DNA of 64,000 nt from contig NZ_JADNBB010000025.1 in the NCBI RefSeq assembly GCF_015550595.1, forward strand, positions 31,692 through 95,691, given 5' to 3'. This DNA is from Parabacteroides goldsteinii. GTDB lineage: Bacteria > Bacteroidota > Bacteroidia > Bacteroidales > Tannerellaceae. The position numbers and the translations under genes were made by a program. The notes beneath the pieces were generated by a model that saw nothing but the letters and a program-made list of their open reading frames with translations, was not told where the DNA came from and did not search any database. Numbering within the stretch: the first letter of the stretch is position 1; each line of letters opens with the position of its first letter. Below, in pieces: positions 54,754 to 63,740 of this stretch.

Positions 54754-55875
54754 ATGGACAGAGAACAGAGTGTACAGCACTTTTTGGACTTACTGAAAAA
54801 GTCCCGCCGTGGTAACTTCAAGATCTACATCGGTATGATTGCCGGTGTAGGTAAATCGTACCGTATGCTTCAGGAGGCACACGAGTTGCTTCGTAGCGGC
54901 ATCGATATACAGGTCGGCTATATAGAAACACACGGAAGGCTTGAAACGGAAGCGTTGGTGGAGGGATTGCCCCATGTTCCGCGCCGGAAATCCTTTTATA
55001 AAGGGAAAGAGGTGGAGGAAATGGATTTGCAGGCCATCCTGAGTGTCCATCCCGAAGTAGTCATTGTCGATGAACTGGCCCATTCCAATGTAGAAGGTAG
55101 TAAGAACGAAAAACGCTGGCAGGATGTAATGGATATCCTCGAAGCGGGCATCAGCGTAATCACGGCAGTCAATATCCAGCATCTGGAAGGGTTGAACGAA
55201 GAGGTGCAGGATATAGCCGGAATAGAAGTGAAAGAAAGGATTCCGGACAGCGTGCTGGAGCAGGCCGATGAGGTGGTCAATATCGACCTGACTGCCGACG
55301 AACTGGTGAAGCGCCTGAAAGCCGGAAAGATATACCGTCCGGAGAAGGTAGAAACCGCCCTCAATAACTTTTTTAAGTCGGAAAACATCCTTCAGCTGCG
55401 CGAGCTGGCCTTGAAGGAGGTGGCTTTGAGGGTAGAGAAGAAGGTGGAGAATTCGGTTCCGGTCAATACGGGTGTCCGGCATGAAAAGTTCCTGGCCTGC
55501 ATCAGCAGTAATGAGCGTACGCCCCGGAAAGTAATCCGGAAAGCAGCCCGTCTAGCTACCCGTTATAATACGAAGTTCTTTGTTTTGTATGTGCAGACTC
55601 CACGGGAGAGCATCGACCGGATACCGTTGGCCAACCAGCGTTATCTGTCCAATCATTTCAAGCTGGCAACGGAACTGGGGGGAGAGGTGATACAGGTACA
55701 GTCTGAGTCGGTGACGGATAGTATCGTTCAGGTGTGTAAGGAGAAAATGATAACGACGCTTTGTATCGGTAAGCCTTCCTTTAGTTTGCGTACTTTGTTA
55801 TTTTCTTCGTATCGTTACCGGAAATTACTGAATAGTTTGTCGCAGTTGAATATTGATTTAATAATAATAGCATGA
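54754..55875 (+). CDS. KdpD-like sensor-domain protein without kinase (KdpD N-domain plus Usp)
   Basis: The product is 373 residues. The KdpD domain (about 20-225) has the Walker A-like GMIAGVGKS (27-35), IDIQVGYIETHGR and VVIVDELAHSN. A universal-stress-type domain follows (about 240-373). The membrane helices, HisKA and HATPase of canonical KdpD (about 900 residues) are absent; the kinase is the next gene, starting 1 bp after the stop. The gene is a natural split, since both halves are intact. Confidence 0.9.
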   Translation: MDREQSVQHFLDLLKKSRRGNFKIYIGMIAGVGKSYRMLQEAHELLRSGIDIQVGYIETHGRLETEALVEGLPHVPRRKSFYKGKEVEEMDLQAILSVHPEVVIVDELAHSNVEGSKNEKRWQDVMDILEAGISVITAVNIQHLEGLNEEVQDIAGIEVKERIPDSVLEQADEVVNIDLTADELVKRLKAGKIYRPEKVETALNNFFKSENILQLRELALKEVALRVEKKVENSVPVNTGVRHEKFLACISSNERTPRKVIRKAARLATRYNTKFFVLYVQTPRESIDRIPLANQRYLSNHFKLATELGGEVIQVQSESVTDSIVQVCKEKMITTLCIGKPSFSLRTLLFSSYRYRKLLNSLSQLNIDLIIIA

Positions 55876-55876
55876 T

Positions 55877-57607
55877 ATGAGTAAGTCTGTTAGTCTGAAG
55901 ATTAAAACGAAGCTTATCTATGGGATAGGTTTGTTGTTCGTTATGATTGTGTTGCTGGGAGGACTGGCTGTAAAGAATATCCACAATATGTCTGTCGATA
56001 CTCAGAATATCCTGGCGGATAATTACAATTCGCTTCTCTATTCAAGAAGAATGTTGAGTGCCCTTGAACGTATCAAGACTGACCCCGTAGCGCAGGCGGA
56101 GTTTGATAAAAACCTCGAATTGCAGAAAATGAATATAACGGAAGTGGACGAGAACGTGGCAACGACTCATCTGGCTACCCAATATGAAGCGATGCATAAC
56201 GAACTGAATGATACGACGATCCAACGGGTACGCATGGCACTCAACGATATCATGAGCCTGAATATGGCTACCATATACCGCAAAAGCCAGATCGCCGGAC
56301 ATACGGCAGACCAGGCATTGTTGTGGATCTGCATAATAGCTGTTATCTGTATTTTGACTGCTTTTGTTTTCCTGATCCGTTTGCCCCGCTCGATCAATAC
56401 GCCGATAAGGAAGCTGACCGACGGTATCATGGAGATTGCCAACCATAACTATGAGAAGCGGCTTGACTTAGGAGATTATCAGGAGTTTTCGGATGTGGCG
56501 AACTCTTTCAACCGGATGGCTGAACGGCTCACCGAGTACCGTAAAAGTACCCTGGCCGATATCATCCAGGCTAAAAAGTATATTGAAGCGATTGTCAACA
56601 GTATCACGGAGCCCATTATCGGTCTCGACGGCAACCGTTCGATTCTTTTTGCCAATGATGAGGCATTAACGATCCTGAACCTGAAACGGGATGTCGTGAT
56701 CGGTAAATCCGCCGCCGAACTGGCTTTAAAGAATGACTTGCTTCGTCGTTTGGTGCGTGAACTGATCCAACCGGACGAGAAAAAGGAACCGTTGAAAATA
56801 TATGCCGATAACAAGGAAAGTTATTTCCAGGCAAAATATATCCCGATCCGTGTGACGGATGAGAACGGGAAGGAGAACCAGTATGTCGGCGATGTGATCC
56901 TGTTGAAGAATATTACGGAGTTTAAAGAGCTGGATTCAGCCAAGACTACCTTTATCTCTACGATCTCCCACGAATTGAAGACACCGATCTCGGCCATCAT
57001 GATGAGTCTGAAGCTTCTGGAAGATAAACGGGTAGGCGAAATGAACGATGAGCAAAGGGCCTTGTCACAAAGTATCAAAGACAGCAGCGATCGTTTATTG
57101 GATATCACCGGCGAACTCCTGAAAATGACGCAGGTGGAAACGGGTAAACTGCAACTGAACCCGAAGATCACCAAACCGATCGAACTGATCGACTATGCCA
57201 TCAAAGCAAACCGTGTGCAGGCCGAACGTTTCGGTTGTCATGTCGAAGTCGAGTATCCGGAAAAGATATCGAAGTTGTTTGTCGACAGTGAAAAGATAGC
57301 CTGGGTGTTGACTAACCTGTTGTCGAACGCTATCCATTACACACCGGAGAATGGGCGTATCATCATTGGGGCCAGGCAGATGGATAAAACCGTGGAAATA
57401 TTTGTGAAAGACTTTGGTAAAGGCATTGACCCGCGTTATCACCAAAGTATCTTCGATCGTTATTTCCGTGTTCCCGGAACGAAAGTGCAGGGGAGCGGTC
57501 TCGGGTTGGCAATCAGTAAAGACTTTGTTGAGGCTCACGGCGGAACGATCCATGTGGAGAGTGAGATCGGTAAAGGGAGTACATTTGTTATCCGGTTTAA
57601 CGTATAA
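55877..57607 (+). CDS. Membrane sensor histidine kinase with HAMP and PAS domains (kdp-linked)
   Basis: The product is 576 residues. Two membrane segments (about 15-35 and 148-170) flank a short periplasmic sensor. HAMP is about 170-222, PAS about 235-345, and HisKA carries the phosphorylated His in FISTISHELKTPISAIM. HATPase boxes are LLSNAIHYTP, VKDFGKGID and GSGLGLAISKDF. Adjacency to the KdpD sensor protein suggests a split KdpD system. No response regulator follows, so its partner lies elsewhere, possibly the NtrC-type protein at 31037. Confidence 0.92.
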   Translation: MSKSVSLKIKTKLIYGIGLLFVMIVLLGGLAVKNIHNMSVDTQNILADNYNSLLYSRRMLSALERIKTDPVAQAEFDKNLELQKMNITEVDENVATTHLATQYEAMHNELNDTTIQRVRMALNDIMSLNMATIYRKSQIAGHTADQALLWICIIAVICILTAFVFLIRLPRSINTPIRKLTDGIMEIANHNYEKRLDLGDYQEFSDVANSFNRMAERLTEYRKSTLADIIQAKKYIEAIVNSITEPIIGLDGNRSILFANDEALTILNLKRDVVIGKSAAELALKNDLLRRLVRELIQPDEKKEPLKIYADNKESYFQAKYIPIRVTDENGKENQYVGDVILLKNITEFKELDSAKTTFISTISHELKTPISAIMMSLKLLEDKRVGEMNDEQRALSQSIKDSSDRLLDITGELLKMTQVETGKLQLNPKITKPIELIDYAIKANRVQAERFGCHVEVEYPEKISKLFVDSEKIAWVLTNLLSNAIHYTPENGRIIIGARQMDKTVEIFVKDFGKGIDPRYHQSIFDRYFRVPGTKVQGSGLGLAISKDFVEAHGGTIHVESEIGKGSTFVIRFNV

Positions 57608-57628
57608 AAAGAATAGTATAATATAATC

Positions 57629-58981
57629 ATGAAAATATTGAAATTTGGTGGTACATCCGTTGGCTCAGCCCAACGGATGAAGAACGTCGCGTCCATTATC
57701 TGTAATGGAGAACGGAATATTGTGGTCTTGTCCGCTATGTCGGGTACGACAAATGCTCTGGTCGATATCTCCGGATCTTTTCATCGGAAAGAAACAGATG
57801 AAGCTAATAAGATAATTAGTCGGTTGGAGCAGGTATATGCTGTATGTATTGACGGTTTATATGAATCTGATGTTTATAAGGAACAGGCTTTGGAACTGGT
57901 GGCCGACCGCTTTCGTTATATATGGTCGTTCGCAGAGGCACCGTTCACCCCGTTCGATGAAAAAGTAGTGTTGGCACAAGGTGAACTGATTTCCACCGGA
58001 ATGATGGATCTCTATTTGAAGGAAAAAGGCGTTAACTCTGTTTTACTTCCGGCATTAGATTTTATGCGTATCACGGCAGAGCTGGAGCCGGACTTGTCGT
58101 ATATAAAGGAGAAGTTGTGTGCACAGCTTGCTTCTTATCCGAATGCCGACCTGTTCATCACGCAGGGATTTATTTGTCGGAATGCCTATGGCAAGATCGA
58201 TAACCTGCAACGAGGAGGCAGTGATTTTAGTGCCTCTCTGATAGGAGCGGCTATTTCTGCAGAGGAAATTCAGATATGGACTGACATTGACGGAATGCAT
58301 AATAACGATCCTCGTGTAGTCGATCATACTGTCCCTGTGCGACAGTTGAATTTTGAAGAAGCAGCCAAGCTGGCCTATTTTGGTGCAAAGATACTTCATC
58401 CCTGTTGTATACGTCCGGCAAAAGAAAGCAATATTCCTGTTCGTTTACTTAATTCATTGCAGCCGTCTGCACCGGGTACATTGATTTCCAATACGGCAGA
58501 AAAAGGAAGGATAAAAGCTGTCGCAGCTAAGGATAATATTGTTTATATAAAGATCAAGTCGTTGAACCTTCTTCCTGCCCATAAGTTTCTGAGCTTGGTC
58601 TTTAATACTTTCGAAACGTATAAGACGGCGGTCGATATGGTAACGACTTCTGATGTGGGCATTTCGGTGACAATCGATAATCCTGTGCATCTATCCGAAA
58701 TTATTTCGTGTCTGGAAGAGTATGCAACGGTCTGTGTGGAAAGAAACATGGTGATAGTATGTGTCGTTGGTGATCTCGAGTGGCAGAATGTAGGATTTGA
58801 GGCTCAGATAGTCAATGCATTGAGGGATGTGCCTGTCCGGATGATCTCATACGGAGGAAGTAGCAGTAATGTCTCTTTAGTGATGAAAGCGGAAGATAAG
58901 GTGAGGGCTTTACAGGCTTTAAGCAACCGATTATTCCCTTCGTGCATGGACACAAAAAAGTCAGTATCGACTGCTTCTTGA
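57629..58981 (+). CDS. lysC: Aspartate kinase
   Basis: The product is 450 residues, monofunctional. The amino-acid kinase signature is MKILKFGGTSVGSAQRM at the start, with FITQGFICRNAYGKIDNLQRGGSDFSA and EIQIWTDIDGMHNNDPRVV for aspartate and ATP binding. Two ACT domains (about 310-445) give feedback control by lysine or threonine. It starts 21 bp after the kinase gene, so it might be read from the kdp transcript. A terminator stem overlaps its stop codon. Confidence 0.95.
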   Translation: MKILKFGGTSVGSAQRMKNVASIICNGERNIVVLSAMSGTTNALVDISGSFHRKETDEANKIISRLEQVYAVCIDGLYESDVYKEQALELVADRFRYIWSFAEAPFTPFDEKVVLAQGELISTGMMDLYLKEKGVNSVLLPALDFMRITAELEPDLSYIKEKLCAQLASYPNADLFITQGFICRNAYGKIDNLQRGGSDFSASLIGAAISAEEIQIWTDIDGMHNNDPRVVDHTVPVRQLNFEEAAKLAYFGAKILHPCCIRPAKESNIPVRLLNSLQPSAPGTLISNTAEKGRIKAVAAKDNIVYIKIKSLNLLPAHKFLSLVFNTFETYKTAVDMVTTSDVGISVTIDNPVHLSEIISCLEEYATVCVERNMVIVCVVGDLEWQNVGFEAQIVNALRDVPVRMISYGGSSSNVSLVMKAEDKVRALQALSNRLFPSCMDTKKSVSTAS

Positions 58982-58997
58982 AGCGGTTGATACTGAC
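58960..58997 (-). terminator. Terminator shared by lysC and mscL, overlapping the lysC stop
   Basis: GTCAGTATC (58960-58968) pairs with GATACTGAC (58989-58997), with further inner pairing CTGCTTC/GAAGCGG. On the minus strand the stem is followed by T6, ideal for ending mscL. The arms include the last lysC codons. Confidence 0.75.
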
Positions 58998-59013
58998 ACT
59001 TATCTTAGTTTTC

Positions 59014-59439
59014 TTACTTTTTATCTTTCAGTAAATCACGTATCTCAGTCAATAGCTGAACATCTGCAGGTGGAGCGGGAGGTGTAGCCGGGGCTTCCTC
59101 TGTCTTTTTCTTATTCAGGGCATTCATGCCTTTTATCATCATAAAGATCGCAAAAGCGATGATGATGAAGTCTAATGTTACCTGTAAGAAATTTCCGTAG
59201 TTGATCGTGACGGCAGGGGTAATCACTTTGTCACCTTCCATCACTGCATGCTTCAATACGATTTTCAAATCTGTAAAGTTTACTCCTCCGACCAATAATC
59301 CAACTGCCGGCATGATGATATCTCCTACGACTGATGATACTATCTTACCGAAAGCACCACCGATGATGATACCGACTGCCATGTCGACAACGTTGCCGCG
59401 CATGGCAAACTGCTTAAATTCTTGTAAAAATTTCCCCAT
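59014..59439 (-). CDS. mscL: Large-conductance mechanosensitive channel
   Basis: The product is 141 residues. The first helix [31 protein letters not shown] and the second helix [20 protein letters not shown] are characteristic. A Pro/Ala-rich linker and C-terminal helix ([13 protein letters not shown]) close the chain. It opens under membrane tension to release solutes during hypo-osmotic shock. Confidence 0.96.
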   Translation of the reverse strand: MGKFLQEFKQFAMRGNVVDMAVGIIIGGAFGKIVSSVVGDIIMPAVGLLVGGVNFTDLKIVLKHAVMEGDKVITPAVTINYGNFLQVTLDFIIIAFAIFMMIKGMNALNKKKTEEAPATPPAPPADVQLLTEIRDLLKDKK

Positions 59440-59513
59440 ATATATTCGCCTTTTTTATGATATAACCGTAATCGTTTGTATTTGGTTGCGAATATACAAT
59501 ATTTTGTTAAAAA

Positions 59514-61169
59514 TCAGGCAAGAATTAACTTTTCAATATCTTCGTCCGGTGTGCTGATCGTTCCTATCCCAAAGTTTTCAACCAATACCTGTGCAACATT
59601 CGGCGAAAGGAAAGCCGGTAGTGTCGGGCCTAGATGGATGTTTTTAACACCAAGGCTCAATAGAGCCAACAGGACGATGACTGCCTTCTGTTCATACCAT
59701 GCAATATTGTAGACAATCGGTAACTGGTTGATATCTTCCAACCCGAATGCTTCCTGCAACTTCATGGCGATCACTGCCAGGGAATAACTGTCGTTACATT
59801 GTCCGGCGTCCAATACGCGGGGAATGCCTCTTATATCACCGAGCGGCAGTTTGTTGTAACGGTATTTTGCACAACCGGCCGTCAGGATAACGCAATCGGA
59901 TGGCAATTCGCTGGCGAACTCCGTATAATAGTTACGACTTTTCATACGTCCGTCGCATCCGGCCATCACTACGAATTTGCGGATGGCACCGCTTTTTACC
60001 GCATCGACCACTTTATCAGCTAAAGCCATTACCTGATTGTGGGCGAACCCTCCGGTAATTTGTCCGTGCTCTATCTCTTTCGGAGCGGCACAGCGTTTGG
60101 CATGGGCTATGATCTCTGAATAATCTTTGGTCTTGCCATCTTCTCTTGACGGGATATGTTTCCATCCCGGAAAACCGGCCGAGTTGGTCGTATAAACGCG
60201 ATCCTTGTATGAAGCACCTTCCAGTGGCGGAACTATACAGTTTGTCGTGAACAGGATAGGGCCGTTAAAGCTCTCGAACTCTTCCCGTTGTTGCCACCAG
60301 GCGTTCCCGTAGTTGCCGACAAAATGTTTGTATTTCTTGAAGGCCGGATAATAGTTGGCGGGTAACATTTCGCTATGGGTATATACATCTACTCCGGTTC
60401 CGTCTGTCTGTGCAAGCAGTTCTTCCATATCTTTCAGGTCGTGACCACTGATCAGAATGGCCGGATTGTTGCGTACACCGATATTTACCTGCGTGATCTC
60501 CGGATTGCCATAGCTATTGGTATTTGCCTTATCCAGCAATGCCATTGCTTTCACCCCGTAGTTTCCGGTTTCCAGCACTAATGCCGTTAGCTGTTCAGCC
60601 GAAAGGTCTTTCCGTAAGGTCTCTGCCAATGCAAACTGAATGAACCGGTGTAGGTCTGCTTCTTCAAATCCCAAGTTTCCGGCATGTTCCACATAAGCGG
60701 CCATCCCTTTCAGTCCGTAAATGATCAGTTCCTTCAAAGAACGGATGTCGGGATTTGCTTCGCGCAATACACCGACCGTCAGGGCTTTCCCTTCGAAAGT
60801 ACTTTCATCGCCTTTCCACACCAGTTCGTCGATGACGGGCAGTTCGATACCGCGTTTACCGGCTTCGTCTTTTAACTGATCCCTTAATTCTATTCCTTTG
60901 ACAATGCGTCGGGTAATACTTTCTATATCGAAGTTTGCATTCGTGATTGTAGAGAAAAGGGCATCCACAACGAAATGATTGATATGTGCGGGTATTTCTA
61001 CCCCGGCATTTCGCAGTTGAGTGGCAACAACAGATACTCCTTTGGTGATGAATAACAACAAGTCCATCCGGTTGGCAGTCTCATCGTCTTTTCCACAGAC
61101 TCCTTTAATCATACAGCCGGTTCCTTTCGCTGCTTCCTGACACTGAAAACAAAACATTTTTGCATCCAT
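59514..61169 (-). CDS. hcp: Hydroxylamine reductase (hybrid-cluster protein)
   Basis: The product is 551 residues. The N-terminal iron-sulfur cysteines are C7, C10, C19 and C25 ([16 protein letters not shown] followed by GVC). Hybrid-cluster ligands are seen around [36 protein letters not shown] and [16 protein letters not shown]. It detoxifies nitric oxide or reduces hydroxylamine in anaerobes. No hcr reductase adjoins it. Its promoter carries the same operator type as nrfH. Confidence 0.96.
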   Translation of the reverse strand: MDAKMFCFQCQEAAKGTGCMIKGVCGKDDETANRMDLLLFITKGVSVVATQLRNAGVEIPAHINHFVVDALFSTITNANFDIESITRRIVKGIELRDQLKDEAGKRGIELPVIDELVWKGDESTFEGKALTVGVLREANPDIRSLKELIIYGLKGMAAYVEHAGNLGFEEADLHRFIQFALAETLRKDLSAEQLTALVLETGNYGVKAMALLDKANTNSYGNPEITQVNIGVRNNPAILISGHDLKDMEELLAQTDGTGVDVYTHSEMLPANYYPAFKKYKHFVGNYGNAWWQQREEFESFNGPILFTTNCIVPPLEGASYKDRVYTTNSAGFPGWKHIPSREDGKTKDYSEIIAHAKRCAAPKEIEHGQITGGFAHNQVMALADKVVDAVKSGAIRKFVVMAGCDGRMKSRNYYTEFASELPSDCVILTAGCAKYRYNKLPLGDIRGIPRVLDAGQCNDSYSLAVIAMKLQEAFGLEDINQLPIVYNIAWYEQKAVIVLLALLSLGVKNIHLGPTLPAFLSPNVAQVLVENFGIGTISTPDEDIEKLILA

Positions 61170-61208
61170 ACTATTCTATTATTTTATTGGTTTATATTAT
61201 TTTGAAAA

Positions 61209-61253
61209 CAAAAGTAGGACAGCCCCGTTTCTTATATTGTACCAAATGTTACA
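61209..61253 (-). promoter_or_regulatory. hcp promoter with Crp/Fnr-like operator
   Basis: TGTACCAAATGTTACA (61238-61253) has the form TGTA-N8-TACA. On the minus strand TACTTTTG (61216-61209) is a perfect -7 box. The operator centre is 36.5 bp from the downstream end of the -7 box, identical to nrfH. There is no TTTG at -33, as expected for a promoter that depends on a class II activator. Confidence 0.7.
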
Positions 61254-61356
61254 AACGCGAATATTTTTCAGATAGATACGGTAGTACTTTTATTTGGATA
61301 GGAATGAAACTTATATCAGACCTGATGTAATTTTATTTAGTTGCTGATGAAAGTTG

Positions 61357-61440
61357 TTGCCGACACCCTCGGCAATATTGTTGACGTCCTCGAAAGCTTT
61401 GCCGACGTCCTCGACAATATTGTTGACGCCCTCGGCAATA
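61357..61440. repeat. Four tandem 21-bp repeats between hcp and the Crp/Fnr gene
   Basis: Units start at 61357, 61378, 61399 and 61420. Units 1 and 3 begin TTGCCGAC, units 2 and 4 begin TTGTTGAC, and all continue with a CCTCG core, so odd and even units alternate. Units can fold (TTGCCGA with TCGGCAA in unit 1). There are no spacers, so it is not CRISPR. It lies in the shared upstream region of two divergent genes and may bind a regulator or vary in copy number. The rest of 61254-61502 shows only the -7 box described separately. Confidence 0.75.
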
Positions 61441-61482
61441 ACTTTCCTTTGCAGGAAAATAAGATTTCCTCCTCTTTTTTCT

Positions 61483-61490
61483 TATATTTG
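61483..61490 (+). promoter_or_regulatory. -7 box for the second Crp/Fnr gene
   Basis: TATATTTG is a perfect TAnnTTTG only 12 nt before the ATG at 61503, implying a nearly leaderless mRNA, or use of the ATG at 61509. Confidence 0.5.
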
Positions 61491-61502
61491 CCTTATATAT
61501 AA

Positions 61503-62177
61503 ATGACGATGATAGCAATACTTTCCAAATCCGTACTGTTTAGAAATATCTCTGATGCAGAGATTTCAGAATTGCTGGAAACAGCAGTTTACAGGGTGAT
61601 AGCTTATCGTTCGAAAGATATTGTCGCTCTTCAGGGAGCACCATGCAATCATCTGATGATTGTATTGAGTGGGCTTCTACAAGGGCAGATGGTGAATGAC
61701 GCCGGTAAACTTGTTGTTATTGAAGAGTTGCGAGCCTCCCAGTTGTTGGCACCGGCTTTCCTGTATGCTCCGAAAAATAATCTTCCGGTAAACATTCTGG
61801 CAATGGAGCCTTCGGAGATATTATTTATTCATCGGGATGATTTTACCCAATGGATGCAGCTGAACAAGCAGCTTCTTCAGAACTTCTTGATGCTGATATC
61901 CGGCAGAAGTCATTTCCTGAGCGATAAGATTATGTTCTTATCACTAAAGAATATAAAGAATAAGATTGCAGATTATTTGCTTCGTAAACTGCCGGAGCCA
62001 ACGGTAGATGTTATTCATCTGACTGAAACTCAGCAGGAGATAGCCGACTCGTTTGGAGTGACCCGCCCTTCTCTGGCACGAGCTTTGGCTGAAATGGAGC
62101 AGGAGGGTGTTATTTCCATCGACCGGAAGATTATAAAAGTCCGTAATATGCCGGCTCTTAAGCAGATGGCTCAATAA
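61503..62177 (+). CDS. Crp/Fnr-family regulator beside hcp (HcpR-like by context)
   Basis: The product is 224 residues. Effector beta-roll about 15-120; dimer helix; winged helix with recognition segment DSFGVTRPSLARALAEMEQEGV. No Fnr-type N-terminal cysteine cluster is present. HcpR-type regulators control hcp and nitrite genes in many anaerobes, so this is the best candidate to bind the TGTA-N8-TACA sites at hcp and nrfH. The assignment is by neighbourhood. ATG at 61503 or 61509 are both possible. Confidence 0.88.
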   Translation: MTMIAILSKSVLFRNISDAEISELLETAVYRVIAYRSKDIVALQGAPCNHLMIVLSGLLQGQMVNDAGKLVVIEELRASQLLAPAFLYAPKNNLPVNILAMEPSEILFIHRDDFTQWMQLNKQLLQNFLMLISGRSHFLSDKIMFLSLKNIKNKIADYLLRKLPEPTVDVIHLTETQQEIADSFGVTRPSLARALAEMEQEGVISIDRKIIKVRNMPALKQMAQ

Positions 62178-62186
62178 TAAAATAAA

Positions 62187-62209
62187 CCCACTCCTTAGAA
62201 GAGAGTGGG
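62187..62209. terminator. Bidirectional terminator between the regulator and ferritin genes
   Basis: CCCACTC (62187-62193) pairs with GAGTGGG (62203-62209) across a 9-nt loop. Flanks are T-rich on the plus side and A-rich on the left, suiting both convergent genes. Confidence 0.7.
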
Positions 62210-62243
62210 CTCATTTTCTAAGTAATTTATACCGGACCGGCTA

Positions 62244-62756
62244 TTACTTGTTTAAGAAAGAACTTTTCATTCTGGCAATATCTGTCAGGTAGTCTTGCAA
62301 ATCCTGTTCATGTTCTTCTTCCATACCCAGGATATGTTTTGCTATTTCACAGGTTGTGAAGTCTTTACCGTCTGTGAATTCGGCGATTTGCTGGTATCTG
62401 ACGATAGCACAACGTTCGGAAGCAACGTTTTGGTTCAATAGGCTGACAACGTCAAAATCGCTAGGTACGTCATATTTGCATCTTGCCAGTTCGAACCATT
62501 TTTTAGGATCGAGTACAGGAACGCCTTCCAATTCGATAATACGGTCGGCCAGTAACTTGGCGTGGCCTAATTCTTCGTTGGCATGTTCTTCAAATTCAGC
62601 CTGTACGTTTGCACGCATAGCACCTTCTGCAACCAAAGCGCCTACCCAGTATTGATAGTATGCTAACCATTCTTCTGATAATGCAGCGTTAAGCTGTGAT
62701 AATAAACTTTCTACATCTAGTTTCTGCTGTAGAATCTTAACACTTTCTTTTGCCAT
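62244..62756 (-). CDS. DPS-like ferritin (DPSL/thioferritin type)
   Basis: The product is 170 residues from the ATG at 62756 (MAKESVKILQQKLDVE). An upstream in-frame ATG at 62801 would add 15 residues not typical of the family. Ferroxidase ligands: SEEWLAYYQYWVGA, EFEEHANEELGHAKLL (ExxH) and MEEEHEQDL (ExxH). Two cysteines (SERCAI and TTCEIAKH) near the metal site match the thioferritin motif known from Bacteroides fragilis DPSL, which uses peroxide to oxidise iron and protects against oxidative stress. ATTGTTCAAACAAT (62793-62806) just upstream is an imperfect palindrome that could be an operator. Confidence 0.88.
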   Translation of the reverse strand: MAKESVKILQQKLDVESLLSQLNAALSEEWLAYYQYWVGALVAEGAMRANVQAEFEEHANEELGHAKLLADRIIELEGVPVLDPKKWFELARCKYDVPSDFDVVSLLNQNVASERCAIVRYQQIAEFTDGKDFTTCEIAKHILGMEEEHEQDLQDYLTDIARMKSSFLNK

Positions 62757-62861
62757 AACTGTAAAATTTAGTTTAGTATAATGCTCGTTTGTATTGTTCA
62801 AACAATGCTACTGGGCGTTTGTTCATAATTGATAATGATTTTTCTATGAGATTGTAGTGAT

Positions 62862-63740
62862 TTAATCGTCCAGCTTGCCGAACTTACCTGCTCCTAGGTC
62901 AATATAAGCTTGTTTTAACTCTGCTACATTGTTCATAACGAATGGGCCGTATGCAGTAATAGGTTCTTTGATCGGTTCACCACTCAAGATAAGTACGGTT
63001 GCCTTATTTACTGCCTGGATGGTGAAGGTTTCTCCTTTATTTTCGAATAAAGCGAAATAGTCGGTCGGAACCAGTTCATTATTATTGATCTTTACAGAAC
63101 CTTCAACGACTAACACTGCTGTGTTATAATCTGTCGGGAATGAGAATTCGGCGCTTCCTCCTTTATTTAATAGGACATTTAATAAATGCATAGGAGTAAA
63201 GGTGGATGCTATTCCGTCTGTTTCCTGGTATTTACCGGCAATGACCTCGATCTGACCGGCATTATCAGGCAGTTCGACTTTCGGAATCTGACTGTTTATA
63301 ATAGACTGATATTTAGGATCAGCTTTTTTATCCTTGGCAGGAAGGTTGATCCATAATTGTACAACATGGAATTCACCTCCTTTCTGACTGAAGCTTTCTT
63401 CATGGTATTCCTTATGAAGTACCCCGGAGGCCGCTGTCATCCATTGGATATCACCTGGACCGATCACACCGCTATTACCTCTGCTGTCATGGTGGGCAAC
63501 TTTTCCTTTATATACGATTGTGACAGTTTCAAATCCGCGATGAGGATGCACTCCGACACCTCTAGGTTCTTTGCGCGGTGAGAATTCCATTTTAGCATTG
63601 TAATCTAACAAGATGAATGGATTCATACGTTCTCTATTTAATTGTTGCAGATGTGGTATGAAGTTATGTACTCTGAATCCGTCTCCAACCATGTGCGGAG
63701 CAGGTGGGGCTATGATATTTTCTACTTTTTTTACCGTCAT
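62862..63740 (-). CDS. Pirin-family bicupin protein
   Basis: The product is 292 residues. The N-terminal cupin carries the metal motif VGVHPHRGFETVTIV, KVAHHDSRGN and WMTAASGVLHKEYHEE, so the His/His/His/Glu metal site is complete. The C-terminal half is a second cupin-like fold. Bacterial pirins can show quercetin 2,3-dioxygenase activity or act as redox-linked regulators. Neighbouring stress genes fit a redox role. AAGGAG precedes the start, an unusually good Shine-Dalgarno for this phylum. Confidence 0.9.
   Translation of the reverse strand: MTVKKVENIIAPPAPHMVGDGFRVHNFIPHLQQLNRERMNPFILLDYNAKMEFSPRKEPRGVGVHPHRGFETVTIVYKGKVAHHDSRGNSGVIGPGDIQWMTAASGVLHKEYHEESFSQKGGEFHVVQLWINLPAKDKKADPKYQSIINSQIPKVELPDNAGQIEVIAGKYQETDGIASTFTPMHLLNVLLNKGGSAEFSFPTDYNTAVLVVEGSVKINNNELVPTDYFALFENKGETFTIQAVNKATVLILSGEPIKEPITAYGPFVMNNVAELKQAYIDLGAGKFGKLDD

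Noticed and set aside
61357..61440. Possible mini CRISPR array
   Set aside because: The 21-bp units are directly adjacent with no spacers, and no cas genes are present.
61333..61518. Minus-strand open frame with a 7-residue YCRGRQQ-like repeat
   Set aside because: The periodic peptide is the by-product of a 21-bp DNA repeat read in frame. It overlaps the promoter of the Crp/Fnr gene and has no supporting start signals.
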